DNA of 64,000 nucleotides from Sulfurimonas sp. HSL-3221 (GCF_021044585.1 NZ_CP087998.1:1116001-1180000), one strand, 5' to 3'; counted from the first letter of the stretch, positions 32,668 to 40,017 are shown. Notes: a model not told the origin generated them from the sequence alone. A program made the numbers and translations.

Positions 32668-33470
32668 TCCCTGTGGCAGTGCCTGGAGAGGAAGGGGAGC
32701 AGGGCGGCATTGAACGCCTCGGGGTTCTCGAGGTTGCTCAGGTGTCCCGCCCCTTCGATGATGACGAGCTCGGCGTCCGGGAGGGCGTTGTGCATGTAGA
32801 CCGAAGCGTCCGGCGGAGCGATTTGGTCCGCCTCGCCGACGAGGATAAGCACCGGGAGAGCGAGCCGGGGGAGTCCGCTGCAGGTCTCGTCGCGCTCGCG
32901 CATGGCGCGCAGCGAGTGCACCAGGGAGTGTGCGGGCGTTGAAACGATCATCTCCCTGACTGCGGCGACTGTTTCGGGATGCTGTTCGAAGGTCTGTTCC
33001 GCGAGCAGTTTTCCCAGCAGCCCCTCGGCAAAGGGCTCGACGCCGTCCGCTTCGATGGCGCGGATGGCCTGCAGCCGCTTCTCGCGCCCTTCGGGCGTAT
33101 CGGCGGCGCACTGCGTATCACAGAGAATGAGGGCGTTGAAGCGTTCGGGGTGTTGCTCCGCCGCCCGCAGGGCGATGTAGCCGCCCATTGAGAGGGCGCA
33201 CAGCGTCGCTGTTTTGACCCGCAGGGCATCCATCAGTGAGAGCAGGTCCTGCACAAAGAGGGGAATGGAGAAGGGCTCTTCGCCCCCCTCCGTTGCCCCG
33301 TGTCCTCTTAGGTCGTAAGCGATGACCCGGCAGTGCTTCCTGCAGGCTTCCGCCTGGCGCTGCCACATCGTCCGGTTCAGGGGAAAGCCGTGCAGAAAGA
33401 TCAGTGCCGGCATGTCGACCGATCCCAGGTCGTCATAGTGTATTTCAATACCGTTGACCGTCGTTGTCAT
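32664..33470 (-). CDS. Alpha/beta-fold hydrolase
   Basis: The 268-residue protein has the oxyanion region FLHGFPLNRTMW (about 26-37), the nucleophile elbow ALSMGGYIAL (Ser near 98), the acid-residue loop VLILVGEADQIAPP and the catalytic His in IEGAGHLSNLENPE near the end. It resembles 3-oxoadipate enol-lactonase or carboxylesterase-type enzymes, but the neighbourhood gives no aromatic degradation genes, so the substrate is open. AAGGAGCGAGC precedes ATG 33470. Minus-strand TATACT at about 33487-33492 is a candidate -10. Confidence 0.9.
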   Translation of the reverse strand: MTTTVNGIEIHYDDLGSVDMPALIFLHGFPLNRTMWQRQAEACRKHCRVIAYDLRGHGATEGGEEPFSIPLFVQDLLSLMDALRVKTATLCALSMGGYIALRAAEQHPERFNALILCDTQCAADTPEGREKRLQAIRAIEADGVEPFAEGLLGKLLAEQTFEQHPETVAAVREMIVSTPAHSLVHSLRAMRERDETCSGLPRLALPVLILVGEADQIAPPDASVYMHNALPDAELVIIEGAGHLSNLENPEAFNAALLPFLSRHCHRD

Positions 33471-33579
33471 GCTCGCTCCTTCTATAAGTATATTTAATCA
33501 ATTTTAGCGAAAAAACATACCGTTTTCATAATGAAAATCTATATGTGTCCTACGGTGGTCCGTCAGCAGGCAGCAGTGC

Positions 33580-33585
33580 TATAAT
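33580..33585 (+). promoter_or_regulatory. Promoter -10 of the 49-aa Cys-containing protein
   Basis: TATAAT in the context GTGC-TATAAT-GGGG, 47 bp upstream of ATG 33633. Confidence 0.6.
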
Positions 33586-33632
33586 GGGGATAAAGAGCTA
33601 CTGACAAAAAAACGGGAAGGAGAGGAGCAAAG

Positions 33633-33782
33633 ATGAAGACGCTGTGCAAGATCAGATTGAATGCGGATGAGAAGCCGGACAAGGCGCTGCGAAAGCTGCT
33701 CTCCTCCCCGAAATACTACTGCAGAAAATGCCTGCGTAGCGCGGCGGAGAAGGGGGCGCTGTGCAAACCGGAGAAGCTATGA
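33633..33782 (+). CDS. Small cysteine-containing protein (49 aa)
   Basis: A 49-residue product begins MKTLCKIRLNADEKPDKALR and has YYCRKCLRSAAEKGALCKPE in its second half. There are four cysteines in all, including a CxxC pair, so a small metal-binding or redox-active fold is likely. It has its own consensus -10 (33580-33585) and a strong ribosome site, GAAGGAGAGGAG, before ATG 33633. These signals make it very likely real. The last 6 bp overlap the convergent gene at 33777. Function unknown. Confidence 0.8.
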   Translation: MKTLCKIRLNADEKPDKALRKLLSSPKYYCRKCLRSAAEKGALCKPEKL

Positions 33783-34220
33783 ACCGTAGACTTCCATCGG
33801 CATCCCGATGGCAATGGGGTTGTGGAGCATGACGCTGCGCTTCGCCTCGCCGTCGGCGGCAAAGAGGTCGTAGGGGACGTAAAGCAGGCGCGCGGAGATT
33901 TTTTTGTGCGCCTGCGCCTTCTCCTCGACGTGGATGCGGATCCCCTGGGGCGAGGGGGCACTGTACTGCTCGGGGATCGTGACGCGGGCCACGAGGGCAA
34001 CGGCGTCGACGTCTTCCATCTTCACTTCGCCCTTGAGGCGTTCGAGCAGGTGCTCGTAGCACTGTTTCTCTTCGACGCTTTCGCAGGCGAGGTCGCGTAC
34101 CGTTCCGTTCTGCGCCAGCAGTTTGGCAAAGGGGAGGAGGGGACGGTCGTTCTCCAGGGCGATAACGGCGTCGGCGACGCAGCGCTCCACCATCTCGAAC
34201 AGTTTCTCTTCGTCGGTCAT
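33777..34220 (-). CDS. Hypothetical protein (147 aa)
   Basis: Cytoplasmic protein starting MTDEEKLFEMVERCVADAVI, with no motif I recognise. It has an N-terminal helical part with LLPFAKLLAQNGTVRDLACE and a C-terminal beta-rich part (RIHVEEKAQAHKKISARLLY). ATG 34220 follows AAGGAAAACG on the minus strand. A longer in-frame extension would run into the upstream gene. Its start overlaps the stop of the upstream zinc-ribbon gene by 4 bp, so they form an operon. Confidence 0.7.
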   Translation of the reverse strand: MTDEEKLFEMVERCVADAVIALENDRPLLPFAKLLAQNGTVRDLACESVEEKQCYEHLLERLKGEVKMEDVDAVALVARVTIPEQYSAPSPQGIRIHVEEKAQAHKKISARLLYVPYDLFAADGEAKRSVMLHNPIAIGMPMEVYGS

Positions 34221-34522
34221 CGTTTTCCTTTTTGGTTTGTGTGCCCCTTGTACCATTTGCAGCGCTTTTTCTGCTTGATGGTATAGACGTTGTACTGAAA
34301 CTTCTTGCCGCAGTCGGGGCAGGCGAAGATCGCACGGTTCTTCGCCTTCATATAGCGCACAAACAGGAAGTTGCCGACCTGGTCGCCCTCGCGGTAGACG
34401 GTTTTGTCGTTGCGGGCGGCGAGCGCCTCGGCGTTTTGGGCATCTTCGCGCGCACGGCGCTGCCAGAGCGGCTCTTCGTCCTCTTCGAACGTGCCGGTGT
34501 CGGCGGTGTAGCGTTCGGTCAT
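34217..34522 (-). CDS. Zinc-ribbon-containing hypothetical protein (101 aa)
   Basis: The N-terminal half is acidic (MTERYTADTGTFEEDEEP). The C-terminal half carries FACPDCGKKFQYNVY and KKRCKWYKGH, a CxxC pair plus Cys and His that could bind zinc, ending in a basic tail. The start ATG 34522 has no Shine-Dalgarno sequence. Instead the stop of a 19-codon upstream frame (34519-34578) overlaps it as ATGA, which suggests termination-reinitiation. It is followed by the 147-aa gene with a 4-bp overlap. Function unknown, possibly nucleic-acid related. Confidence 0.68.
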   Translation of the reverse strand: MTERYTADTGTFEEDEEPLWQRRAREDAQNAEALAARNDKTVYREGDQVGNFLFVRYMKAKNRAIFACPDCGKKFQYNVYTIKQKKRCKWYKGHTNQKGKR

Positions 34523-34578
34523 CGGCAACGGGCCGTCATGCGCAGCAGAAATCGGCAGAGAGGTGAGTTGGCAGACAT
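34519..34578 (-). CDS. Leaderless 19-codon upstream ORF
   Basis: Minus-strand TATAAT (34585-34590) is followed by 6 nt and ATG 34578. The frame encodes MSANSPLCRFLLRMTARCR and ends in a TGA that overlaps the next start codon. It could deliver ribosomes to a gene lacking its own ribosome site. The peptide itself need not have a function. Expression is inferred from arrangement only. Confidence 0.45.
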   Translation of the reverse strand: MSANSPLCRFLLRMTARCR

Positions 34579-34584
34579 GGGTGA

Positions 34585-34590
34585 ATTATA
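34585..34590 (-). promoter_or_regulatory. Promoter -10 for the zinc-ribbon operon
   Basis: Minus-strand consensus TATAAT, 6 nt before the leaderless upstream ORF and about 63 nt before the main start codon. Confidence 0.55.
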
Positions 34591-34660
34591 TCCTATCCGC
34601 GCGGCGGGAAAAAACGCCATGCCGGCTCGGAAACATGCCGTTCGGTCAGAGGGAATGTGC

Positions 34661-34680
34661 TATTATCTTCTTAGATAATA
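34661..34680 (+). promoter_or_regulatory. 20-bp dyad at the HD-GYP gene promoter
   Basis: TATTATCT-TCTT-AGATAATA is a perfect 8+4+8 inverted repeat containing the -10-like GATAAT (34674-34679). It begins 42 bp before ATG 34703. A repressor site over the -10 is the simplest reading. The regulator is unknown. Confidence 0.5.
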
Positions 34681-34702
34681 ACGTTCACAGAAAGTGTTAA
34701 CG

Positions 34703-35938
34703 ATGGACTACGAACTCAATATTCGCGAAGTGATTTACGCCCTCACCGAGGCCCTTGACCTTGTCGGTATCGACGATACGCGTCACGGAAAGCGGGTGGC
34801 CTTCATGGCCGCCGAATGCGCAAGAGCCGCGGGGTTTGATGAGGCATTTATAGACGATATCATCGGGATCGGGATGCTCCATGACTGCGGTGTTTCAACG
34901 ACGGACGTTCACCGCTCCCTTGTCACGCAGCTGGAGTGGAAGGATGAGCAGATCCACTGTGAACGCGGTGCGATCCTGCTGGGCAAGGTGGCGCTCTTTC
35001 AACGCTTCGCATTGCCGGTCTACTACCACCACACCCACTGGGAGCTTCTGGAGCATCTGCCCGTTGACAGGCGTGTCAAACAGCTGGCCAACCTGATCTA
35101 TCTCGCCGACAGGGTCGATGCGCTCCGCTCGCAGATGGGCGGTTCGGGCCTGGAACAGAGTGCGGAGATCGAACGCGTCATCGTCGAGCACAGTGGCACC
35201 TTTTTCGCACCGGATTTCGTCGAAGCGTTCCAAAAGGCTTCGGGCCGGAACTCCTTCTGGTTCTCCCTGGAGGACGAACCGCTGGAAGAGCAGCTGATGG
35301 AGTGGGTCGGCAGGGGGGAGAACAGACCGTTCTCCTTTTCGGCCGTGCGGGAGATGGCGCAGATGTTCGCCGACGTCGTCGACGCGAAAAGCCCCTTCAC
35401 CTTTGAGCACTCCTTCGGGGTCGCGGCACTGGCAAACTTTTTGGCCCGGGGGTTCGGGCTGGACGAACAGAGGCGCGAGACGGTGGAGATCGCTGCACTC
35501 CTGCACGATCTGGGCAAACTGCGGGTCGAAGATGCCATTTTAAACAAGAACGGTCGGCTGGATGCCGGGGAGAAGATATTGATGAACCGGCACGGGTTCG
35601 ATTCGAATATGATCCTGCGGCGCATCCACGGTTTCCGGGGAATCGCCCGCATCGCCTCCCTGCACCACGAGATGCTCGACGGAAAGGGGTACCCCTACAG
35701 CCTTGGGGAGGAGGAGATCCCCCTTGAAGCGCGGATCGTAACCGTCGCCGATATCTTCCAGGCCCTGGTGCAGACGCGCCCCTACCGCGCGGCGATGGAA
35801 CCGGACGCGGCCTTCGCCATTTTGCAGGAGATGGCCGATAATGGGAAGATCGACACGGCGGTCGTGGCGATGATCGGCACAAACCTGCAGCAGGCCTACC
35901 GCCTGGCAAAATACAAAGAGCGCGTCAAAGCGGCATAG
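34703..35938 (+). CDS. HD-GYP-type phosphodiesterase with tandem HD domains
   Basis: The 411-residue protein has an N-terminal HD-like half (HGKRVAFMAAECARA, then GMLHDCGVSTTD near 65, and VYYHHTHWEL). The C-terminal HD-GYP domain has FEHSFGVAALANFLA, ALLHDLGKLRVEDAIL, RHGFDSN, LHHEMLDGKGYP and VTVADIFQAL. HD-GYP domains hydrolyse c-di-GMP to GMP. Here the residue before the GYP tripeptide and the HD ligands are kept, so activity is plausible. The N-terminal copy may be regulatory. ATG 34703 is preferred over GTG 34694. A dyad covers its promoter. Confidence 0.9.
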   Translation: MDYELNIREVIYALTEALDLVGIDDTRHGKRVAFMAAECARAAGFDEAFIDDIIGIGMLHDCGVSTTDVHRSLVTQLEWKDEQIHCERGAILLGKVALFQRFALPVYYHHTHWELLEHLPVDRRVKQLANLIYLADRVDALRSQMGGSGLEQSAEIERVIVEHSGTFFAPDFVEAFQKASGRNSFWFSLEDEPLEEQLMEWVGRGENRPFSFSAVREMAQMFADVVDAKSPFTFEHSFGVAALANFLARGFGLDEQRRETVEIAALLHDLGKLRVEDAILNKNGRLDAGEKILMNRHGFDSNMILRRIHGFRGIARIASLHHEMLDGKGYPYSLGEEEIPLEARIVTVADIFQALVQTRPYRAAMEPDAAFAILQEMADNGKIDTAVVAMIGTNLQQAYRLAKYKERVKAA

Positions 35939-35948
35939 GGCCGCCGCA

Positions 35949-36422
35949 CTACAGGGCTGCTTTCAGGAAAAGAATCATGTTGCGGTAGTGGTCGCCGTTC
36001 CAGTAGACGCGGCCGCATTCGGGGCACTGCCGGAAGGTGTCGAAGGTTTCGTAGACCTTTTCGGGTACGGCCTTTTGAATCGCGGCGGGGCAGACGCGCA
36101 CGAGCGGAGCATTGCAGACAAGGCAGCGCCGATGCACATCCTCGCCTATTTCCAACCCGAAATGCGCCGCCAGTTCGCGCAGCTGGTCGTGGAGTTCGAC
36201 GGCGTCAAGCAGATAGACCGGCACGTTTTTGCGCTGTGAGAGGGCCGCATCCCGGGTGAGAATGGTGCGTGTCTCATCCTTGGCTACCCGGAGCAGTTCC
36301 GTGTCCGGGATGGTCGGGAAGAAGAGGGTGTCGTACCCCATGAAGCGGAGGTACTTGGCAACACGGCCGAGATGGCAGTCCGCGATAAAACGGTGCTTGC
36401 CGTCTCGCTGAGCACTGCCCAT
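35949..36422 (-). CDS. Mut7-C RNase-domain protein
   Basis: The 157-residue protein matches the Mut7-C (DUF82) family, a PIN-like fold. FIADCHLGRVAKYLRFMGYDT carries the first conserved acid, PDTELLRVAKDETRTILTRD the second, and the C-terminal zinc ribbon has CLVCNAPLV with CPECGRVYW and GDHY. Activity as a ribonuclease is predicted for the family, not proven. Its ATG overlaps the stop of the upstream small gene (TGATG), so the pair is translationally coupled. Confidence 0.88.
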   Translation of the reverse strand: MGSAQRDGKHRFIADCHLGRVAKYLRFMGYDTLFFPTIPDTELLRVAKDETRTILTRDAALSQRKNVPVYLLDAVELHDQLRELAAHFGLEIGEDVHRRCLVCNAPLVRVCPAAIQKAVPEKVYETFDTFRQCPECGRVYWNGDHYRNMILFLKAAL

Positions 36423-36670
36423 CAGGCTTCGGGGATCGTCTCGCTGACGCTGCTCCAGTCGGCCAGGCCTGTAGGGACGTTGCCGTACTCGTTTTCGAGC
36501 CGGTCCCACTCGGGATAGTCGGTGTTGAAGGCGGCGACGTCCTCGGCCGCTTTCTCCGGGCTCTCATACTCGCCGAGCATCTCCTCATCGATCCAAAGCT
36601 GGTAGCGCTCGTGGCCCGCCTGTCGGATCTCGAAGGTCCCGATATCGGTGTTGAAAAGGTAGTTCCGCAT
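36422..36670 (-). CDS. Small conserved protein, paralogue 1
   Basis: The 82-residue product starts MRNYLFNTDIGTFEIRQAG and has GEYESPEKAAEDVAAFNTDY in the middle. It is clearly related to the product of 39412-39723: the same FNTD-GTFEI opening, an LGEY segment, A-x-D-V-A-x-FNT and a W-x-x-L-E pattern. GGAGGAG precedes ATG 36670. Function unknown. Here it is coupled to a Mut7-C gene, and the second copy sits beside a Lys-rich small protein. Confidence 0.82.
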   Translation of the reverse strand: MRNYLFNTDIGTFEIRQAGHERYQLWIDEEMLGEYESPEKAAEDVAAFNTDYPEWDRLENEYGNVPTGLADWSSVSETIPEA

Positions 36671-36700
36671 CTGCTCCTCCTTGGGTGCCTATAAGGATGA

Positions 36701-37045
36701 TTATACCGTCATTACCGCCCAGCTGTCATCTTTGAGACACGCCGTGAGCATCTCGCCGGTGTGGGTATTCTCTACTCCCAGTGCCGCGAGGGCATCCGTA
36801 GCCTCATAATCCTCGGTGCAGACGATGCAGGCGCTCATGGTGACGCCGCTCTCCTGCATCTGTTTCAGACGTGCCTGCACCTCCGCATCGGCGGCGGCCA
36901 GTTTGATGGAGGGTCCCCAGATCATCAGGTGGGCCTCTTCCCAGTAGCCCCGTTCCAAAATGACGGAGCCGTAAAGCAGGGGCAGCTTCATGGCGACCTC
37001 TTTGTCGCCGTTCGTCCAGACGATCAGGAGTTTCGTTTTCGACAT
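36701..37045 (-). CDS. DsrE-family protein
   Basis: The 114-residue protein has the DsrE fold pattern: KLLIVWTNGDKEVAMKLPLL (strand then helix), HLMIWGPSIKLAA, a region AEVQARLKQMQESGVTMSAC with a Cys in the family's active-site area (CIVCTEDYEA), then GVENTHTGEML. Some DsrE proteins carry persulfide sulfur, and others have lost that role. The two nearby cysteines (CIVC) keep a sulfur-transfer role possible. Start ATG 37045 follows AAAAGG. Its promoter overlaps that of the divergent membrane gene. Confidence 0.83.
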   Translation of the reverse strand: MSKTKLLIVWTNGDKEVAMKLPLLYGSVILERGYWEEAHLMIWGPSIKLAAADAEVQARLKQMQESGVTMSACIVCTEDYEATDALAALGVENTHTGEMLTACLKDDSWAVMTV

Positions 37046-37062
37046 TGTTTTTGCCTTTTTGG

Positions 37063-37072
37063 TAAAATTCTA
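37063..37072. promoter_or_regulatory. Overlapping divergent -10 elements
   Basis: Plus-strand TAAAAT (37063-37068) and minus-strand TAGAAT (37072-37067) share two bases. They drive the membrane gene at 37078 and the DsrE gene at 37045 respectively. Polymerase binding at one should exclude the other. Confidence 0.55.
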
Positions 37073-37077
37073 TCCTA

Positions 37078-37392
37078 ATGATCCGAGAAAAAATCGCAAC
37101 CGCCACCTATCGCCTGAAACACAACCCCGCCCTGCGACGCAGTGTCGCGCAGATGAAGCCGAAAAAAACGGTGTGGGGTTTTTTGGGAGTCGTCCTTTTC
37201 TTCTTTGTCCCCGAGATCATCGCATTTATCTGGGGTGCCGACATCACCGCCTACGCCCATGCGCAGATGCTCGATGTCCCCGCCGAACCGCTGGCCACCT
37301 GGTACGAGTTGCTGGTCATGCTTTTTGAGGATGGGGGCAGCTGGGTGAACCTCGGTATCGGCTTCGCCTTCCTCGTCTGGCTTTTCCTGTAA
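37078..37392 (+). CDS. Small two-helix membrane protein
   Basis: The 104-residue product starts MIREKIATATYRLKHNPALR, a basic amphipathic N-terminus. It has a hydrophobic helix at about 34-52 and a second at the extreme C-terminus (about 88-104, ending FLVWLFL). No family is recognised. The ATG lies 9 nt after the -10, so the leader is only a few bases and no ribosome site is seen. Confidence 0.6.
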   Translation: MIREKIATATYRLKHNPALRRSVAQMKPKKTVWGFLGVVLFFFVPEIIAFIWGADITAYAHAQMLDVPAEPLATWYELLVMLFEDGGSWVNLGIGFAFLVWLFL

Positions 37393-37412
37393 AAAACCGG
37401 CTACCTACATCA

Positions 37413-37884
37413 GCTTCGGTTCCCGAAGCGCATTCAATGAAATTAGGAATTGGCCTTGAGCGCTCTTTGTAAGCCATCCCGGAGGCATATAGCCGGGAGG
37501 GATGAGCGATTCGCGAAAGGCCGCTTTTTGCGCTACTTTTTCTAAAAAAGTGGAATGAACATTTTTCCTTTTCCTTTCTTTTTACAAAGAAACGAAACCA
37601 AAGAAAATCGTCGTTGCGCGAATCGCACGCTGCTCCCGGCTTTATGCCTCCGCAGCGGCTTTCAAGGCACGCTTAACGACCTTTCGCCTATTAAAGTTAT
37701 GCGCTTCGACGTGTCGAAGCTCGTATCAAGAGCTTTGTACTGACAAAGCGCATTCAAATCAATCGGAAGTTGGCCTTGAGCGCTCCTTGAAAGCCGCCCT
37801 GAAGGCATAAAGCCGAGAAGGGCGAGCGATTCGCGAAAGGCCGATTTTCTTTTGGTTCTTTTCTTATGAAAAAGAAAAGAATGA
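37413..37884. repeat. Palindromic repeat element B (structured modules)
   Basis: Three modules are seen: plus-strand at 37452-37560 (outer stem GGCCTT/AAGGCC, inner CATCCC/GGGATG), minus-strand at 37575-37680 (outer GTCGTT/AACGAC, inner CGCTGC/GCAGCG) and plus-strand at 37772-37884 (outer GGCCTT/AAGGCC, inner CGCCCT/AGGGCG). All keep the GGC-ATAAA/ATATA-GCC apex and the GCGATTCGCG stretch, and end in a long A/T hairpin. Palindromes at 37413-37429, 37703-37720 and 37732-37749 separate them. The element lies between convergent gene ends and includes no convincing coding frame. Confidence 0.9.
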
Positions 37885-37906
37885 GAAGCGCCTCTTCATG
37901 CTTTTA

Positions 37907-39358
37907 TCATGAGGAGCAGGAGAGCTTGAGGTTCTTGTGTTCGTTCGGCGTTGCTTTGGCGTAGCGCTCGAACTGCGGCAGTTCGTCAAAGGGATTGCGG
38001 GCGATTTCCAACAGCTCCTCGACTCCGCTGTTGTCGAACTTCTCCGCTTTTTTAATCGCCTCTTGCAGCATGTAGTTCTTCAGCACGTATTTCGGGTTGG
38101 TCCGCAGCATGGCGGTGCGGCGCTCTTCCGCGCTGTGCTCCTCCAGCCGCAGCCGGGCGTCGTACTCGGTCAGCCATTCACGGACCGGTTCGCGGTCGAC
38201 GCAGATATCGAGCAGTGCTTTGCCGTCGCCGTCGTAGCGGCTGAGAGTGCGGAAGAAGAGGGTGTAGTCCGCCTGGCTTTTTTGCAAAGCGGTGAGCATC
38301 TTTTTAAGCAGGATGATGTCGTCCTCCTTCTCAGTCGCCAGTCCCATTTTGCTACACATAATCTCGACGTAGGTCTGGGTGTAGACGGAACCGTAATCGT
38401 CGAGCTTCTTCTCCATCCGCTCCTTGGAGACGATGGGCGACATGGCCTCGGCGAGCATGGAGAGGTTCCAGTAGGCGACGTGGGGCTGCTGCCCGAAGCC
38501 GTAGCGGCCGTGGGTGTCGGTGTGGTTGCAGATAAAGGAGATGTCGTAGTCATCAAGCATGGCGTAGGGGCCGTAGTCGATGGTGAGGCCGCCCATGGAC
38601 ATGTTGTCGGTGTTCATGACCCCGTGGTTGAATCCGACACTCTGCCACTGCGCCAGCAGACGGGCGGTACGCTCGACGACCTCGGCGAACATCAGGAAAT
38701 AGGCATCTTCTTCGCCCTGAAGGTGCGGGTAGCTCTCGGCGATGACATAGTCGGCGAGGGGTTCGAGTTTGTCGTGCTCCTCTTTGTAGTAGAAGTACTC
38801 GAAGGTGCCGATACGGACCCAGGTCGGTGACATCCGCAGCACGACCGCCCCGCGCTCGAGGCGTTCGCGCACGACTTTCGTTTCCGATCCGATCAGGGCG
38901 AGGGCCCGGGTCGTTGGGATGCCGAGGTGGTGCATCGCCTCGCTCATCAGGTATTCGCGCACAGAGGAGCGCAGGACGGCCCGCCCGTCGCCCATGCGCG
39001 AGTAGAGGGTTTCGCCGCTCCCTTTGAGCTGAAGGTTCCACGCGCCGCTCTTGCCGAGGTTGATCGCCCGCCCGTCGCCGAGGCGCGGGACGAACATCCC
39101 GAATTGGTGCCCGGCGTAACACATGGCGAAGGGACGCGAACCCTCCGGCAGGAAGGTGCCGTTGAGCAGCCCGACGAGTCTGTCGTCCGTGCCGGCGTCC
39201 GAAGAGAGGCCGATCAGTTCGGCGGCGTCGGGGTTGAAGCTGATAAGGTAGGGGTTTTTCAGCGGCGTCGGTTCGGTCGGGTCGTAAAAGTGCGGATCGA
39301 GGCTGAGATAAGGGGTGTCGAGTGTGAGTGCATCCAAAGTCATGCCGACTTTGTACAT
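37907..39358 (-). CDS. selO: Protein adenylyltransferase SelO (YdiU)
   Basis: SelO is a pseudokinase-fold enzyme that transfers AMP to Ser, Thr or Tyr of target proteins in redox homeostasis. The 483 residues show MCYAGHQFGMFVPRLGDGRA, KGSGETLYSRMGDGRAVLRS (nucleotide loop), NHGVMNTDNMSMGG with the catalytic Asp region, and YGPYAMLDDYD. The C-terminus ends SCSS, the Cys variant of the selenocysteine tail. The start at ATG 39358 has TAGAAC 5 nt upstream and no ribosome site, so it may be leaderless. ATG five codons later is an alternative. Confidence 0.95.
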   Translation of the reverse strand: MYKVGMTLDALTLDTPYLSLDPHFYDPTEPTPLKNPYLISFNPDAAELIGLSSDAGTDDRLVGLLNGTFLPEGSRPFAMCYAGHQFGMFVPRLGDGRAINLGKSGAWNLQLKGSGETLYSRMGDGRAVLRSSVREYLMSEAMHHLGIPTTRALALIGSETKVVRERLERGAVVLRMSPTWVRIGTFEYFYYKEEHDKLEPLADYVIAESYPHLQGEEDAYFLMFAEVVERTARLLAQWQSVGFNHGVMNTDNMSMGGLTIDYGPYAMLDDYDISFICNHTDTHGRYGFGQQPHVAYWNLSMLAEAMSPIVSKERMEKKLDDYGSVYTQTYVEIMCSKMGLATEKEDDIILLKKMLTALQKSQADYTLFFRTLSRYDGDGKALLDICVDREPVREWLTEYDARLRLEEHSAEERRTAMLRTNPKYVLKNYMLQEAIKKAEKFDNSGVEELLEIARNPFDELPQFERYAKATPNEHKNLKLSCSS

Positions 39359-39411
39359 TTACTGTTCTAAAAACGCAATGGGATGCGGCGATGCGTGCTC
39401 GCCGCTTGGTG

Positions 39412-39723
39412 TCACCCCTCTGAATTGACGAGATAGGGGTTGTCGTCGACACCCCGGCGGTGAAGGTTGACGGCGCTCTCCAGCGTGCGCTCAATCACTT
39501 CGCTCCACGCTTCGATTCCCGCGGGGACATGGATGGCCTCGCTTTCAAGGTTGTCCCATTCGATGTAGCCCGTGTTGAATGTCGCGACGTCATCGGCAGC
39601 TTCGGCGGCCGTGGCGTATTCGCCGAGTTTCTCGTTCTCCAGCCAGAGTTCGTACATCCGGTGGTGGCGGCTGTTCGTAATCTCGAACGTGCCCAGGTCG
39701 GTATTGAAAATATAGCTGTGCAT
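39412..39723 (-). CDS. Small conserved protein, paralogue 2
   Basis: The 103-residue product starts MHSYIFNTDLGTFEITNSRH and shares its first 75 residues with the product of 36422-36670 (LGEYATAAEAADDVATFNTG against LGEYESPEKAAEDVAAFNTD). The C-terminus is about 20 residues longer and ends DDNPYLVNSEG. GGAGAGAGG precedes ATG 39723. It lies just downstream of the Lys-rich small protein, probably one transcript. Function unknown. Confidence 0.8.
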   Translation of the reverse strand: MHSYIFNTDLGTFEITNSRHHRMYELWLENEKLGEYATAAEAADDVATFNTGYIEWDNLESEAIHVPAGIEAWSEVIERTLESAVNLHRRGVDDNPYLVNSEG

Positions 39724-39746
39724 CCTCTCTCCTCTTGATGAATGCA

Positions 39747-39893
39747 TCAGCCCTTGCGTTTCGCTTTCTTTTCGACACGCTCTTTGACTTTGTAGTCTTT
39801 GATGTGCTTCTTGACCTCCTGCTTGAGCTCTTTTTTCAGTATGTTCTTGAGCTCTTTCTTGACGTATTTGCTGACTTTTTTCTTGTCGATCAT
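39747..39893 (-). CDS. Small Lys-rich protein (48 aa)
   Basis: A 48-residue product, MIDKKKVSKYVKKELKNILK onwards, is about half Lys, Arg and Glu in an amphipathic helical pattern (KKELKQEVKKHIKDYK) and ends KAKRKG. AAAGGAG lies 6 bp before ATG 39893. It lacks Cys or hydrophobic segments, so a nucleic-acid- or membrane-surface-binding helix is the simplest guess. It precedes paralogue 2 by 23 bp on the same strand. Confidence 0.75.
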   Translation of the reverse strand: MIDKKKVSKYVKKELKNILKKELKQEVKKHIKDYKVKERVEKKAKRKG

Positions 39894-40017
39894 CGCATCT
39901 CCTTTGCAACGGTATGGTTACATCATAAAACAGGATGGCTTAAATGTCAACGTTGCGGCAGCCGCAACGGACATGTCGGCGGGAGCGTGCGGGGAGAGGC
40001 GATCGTGCGCGGGTCGC

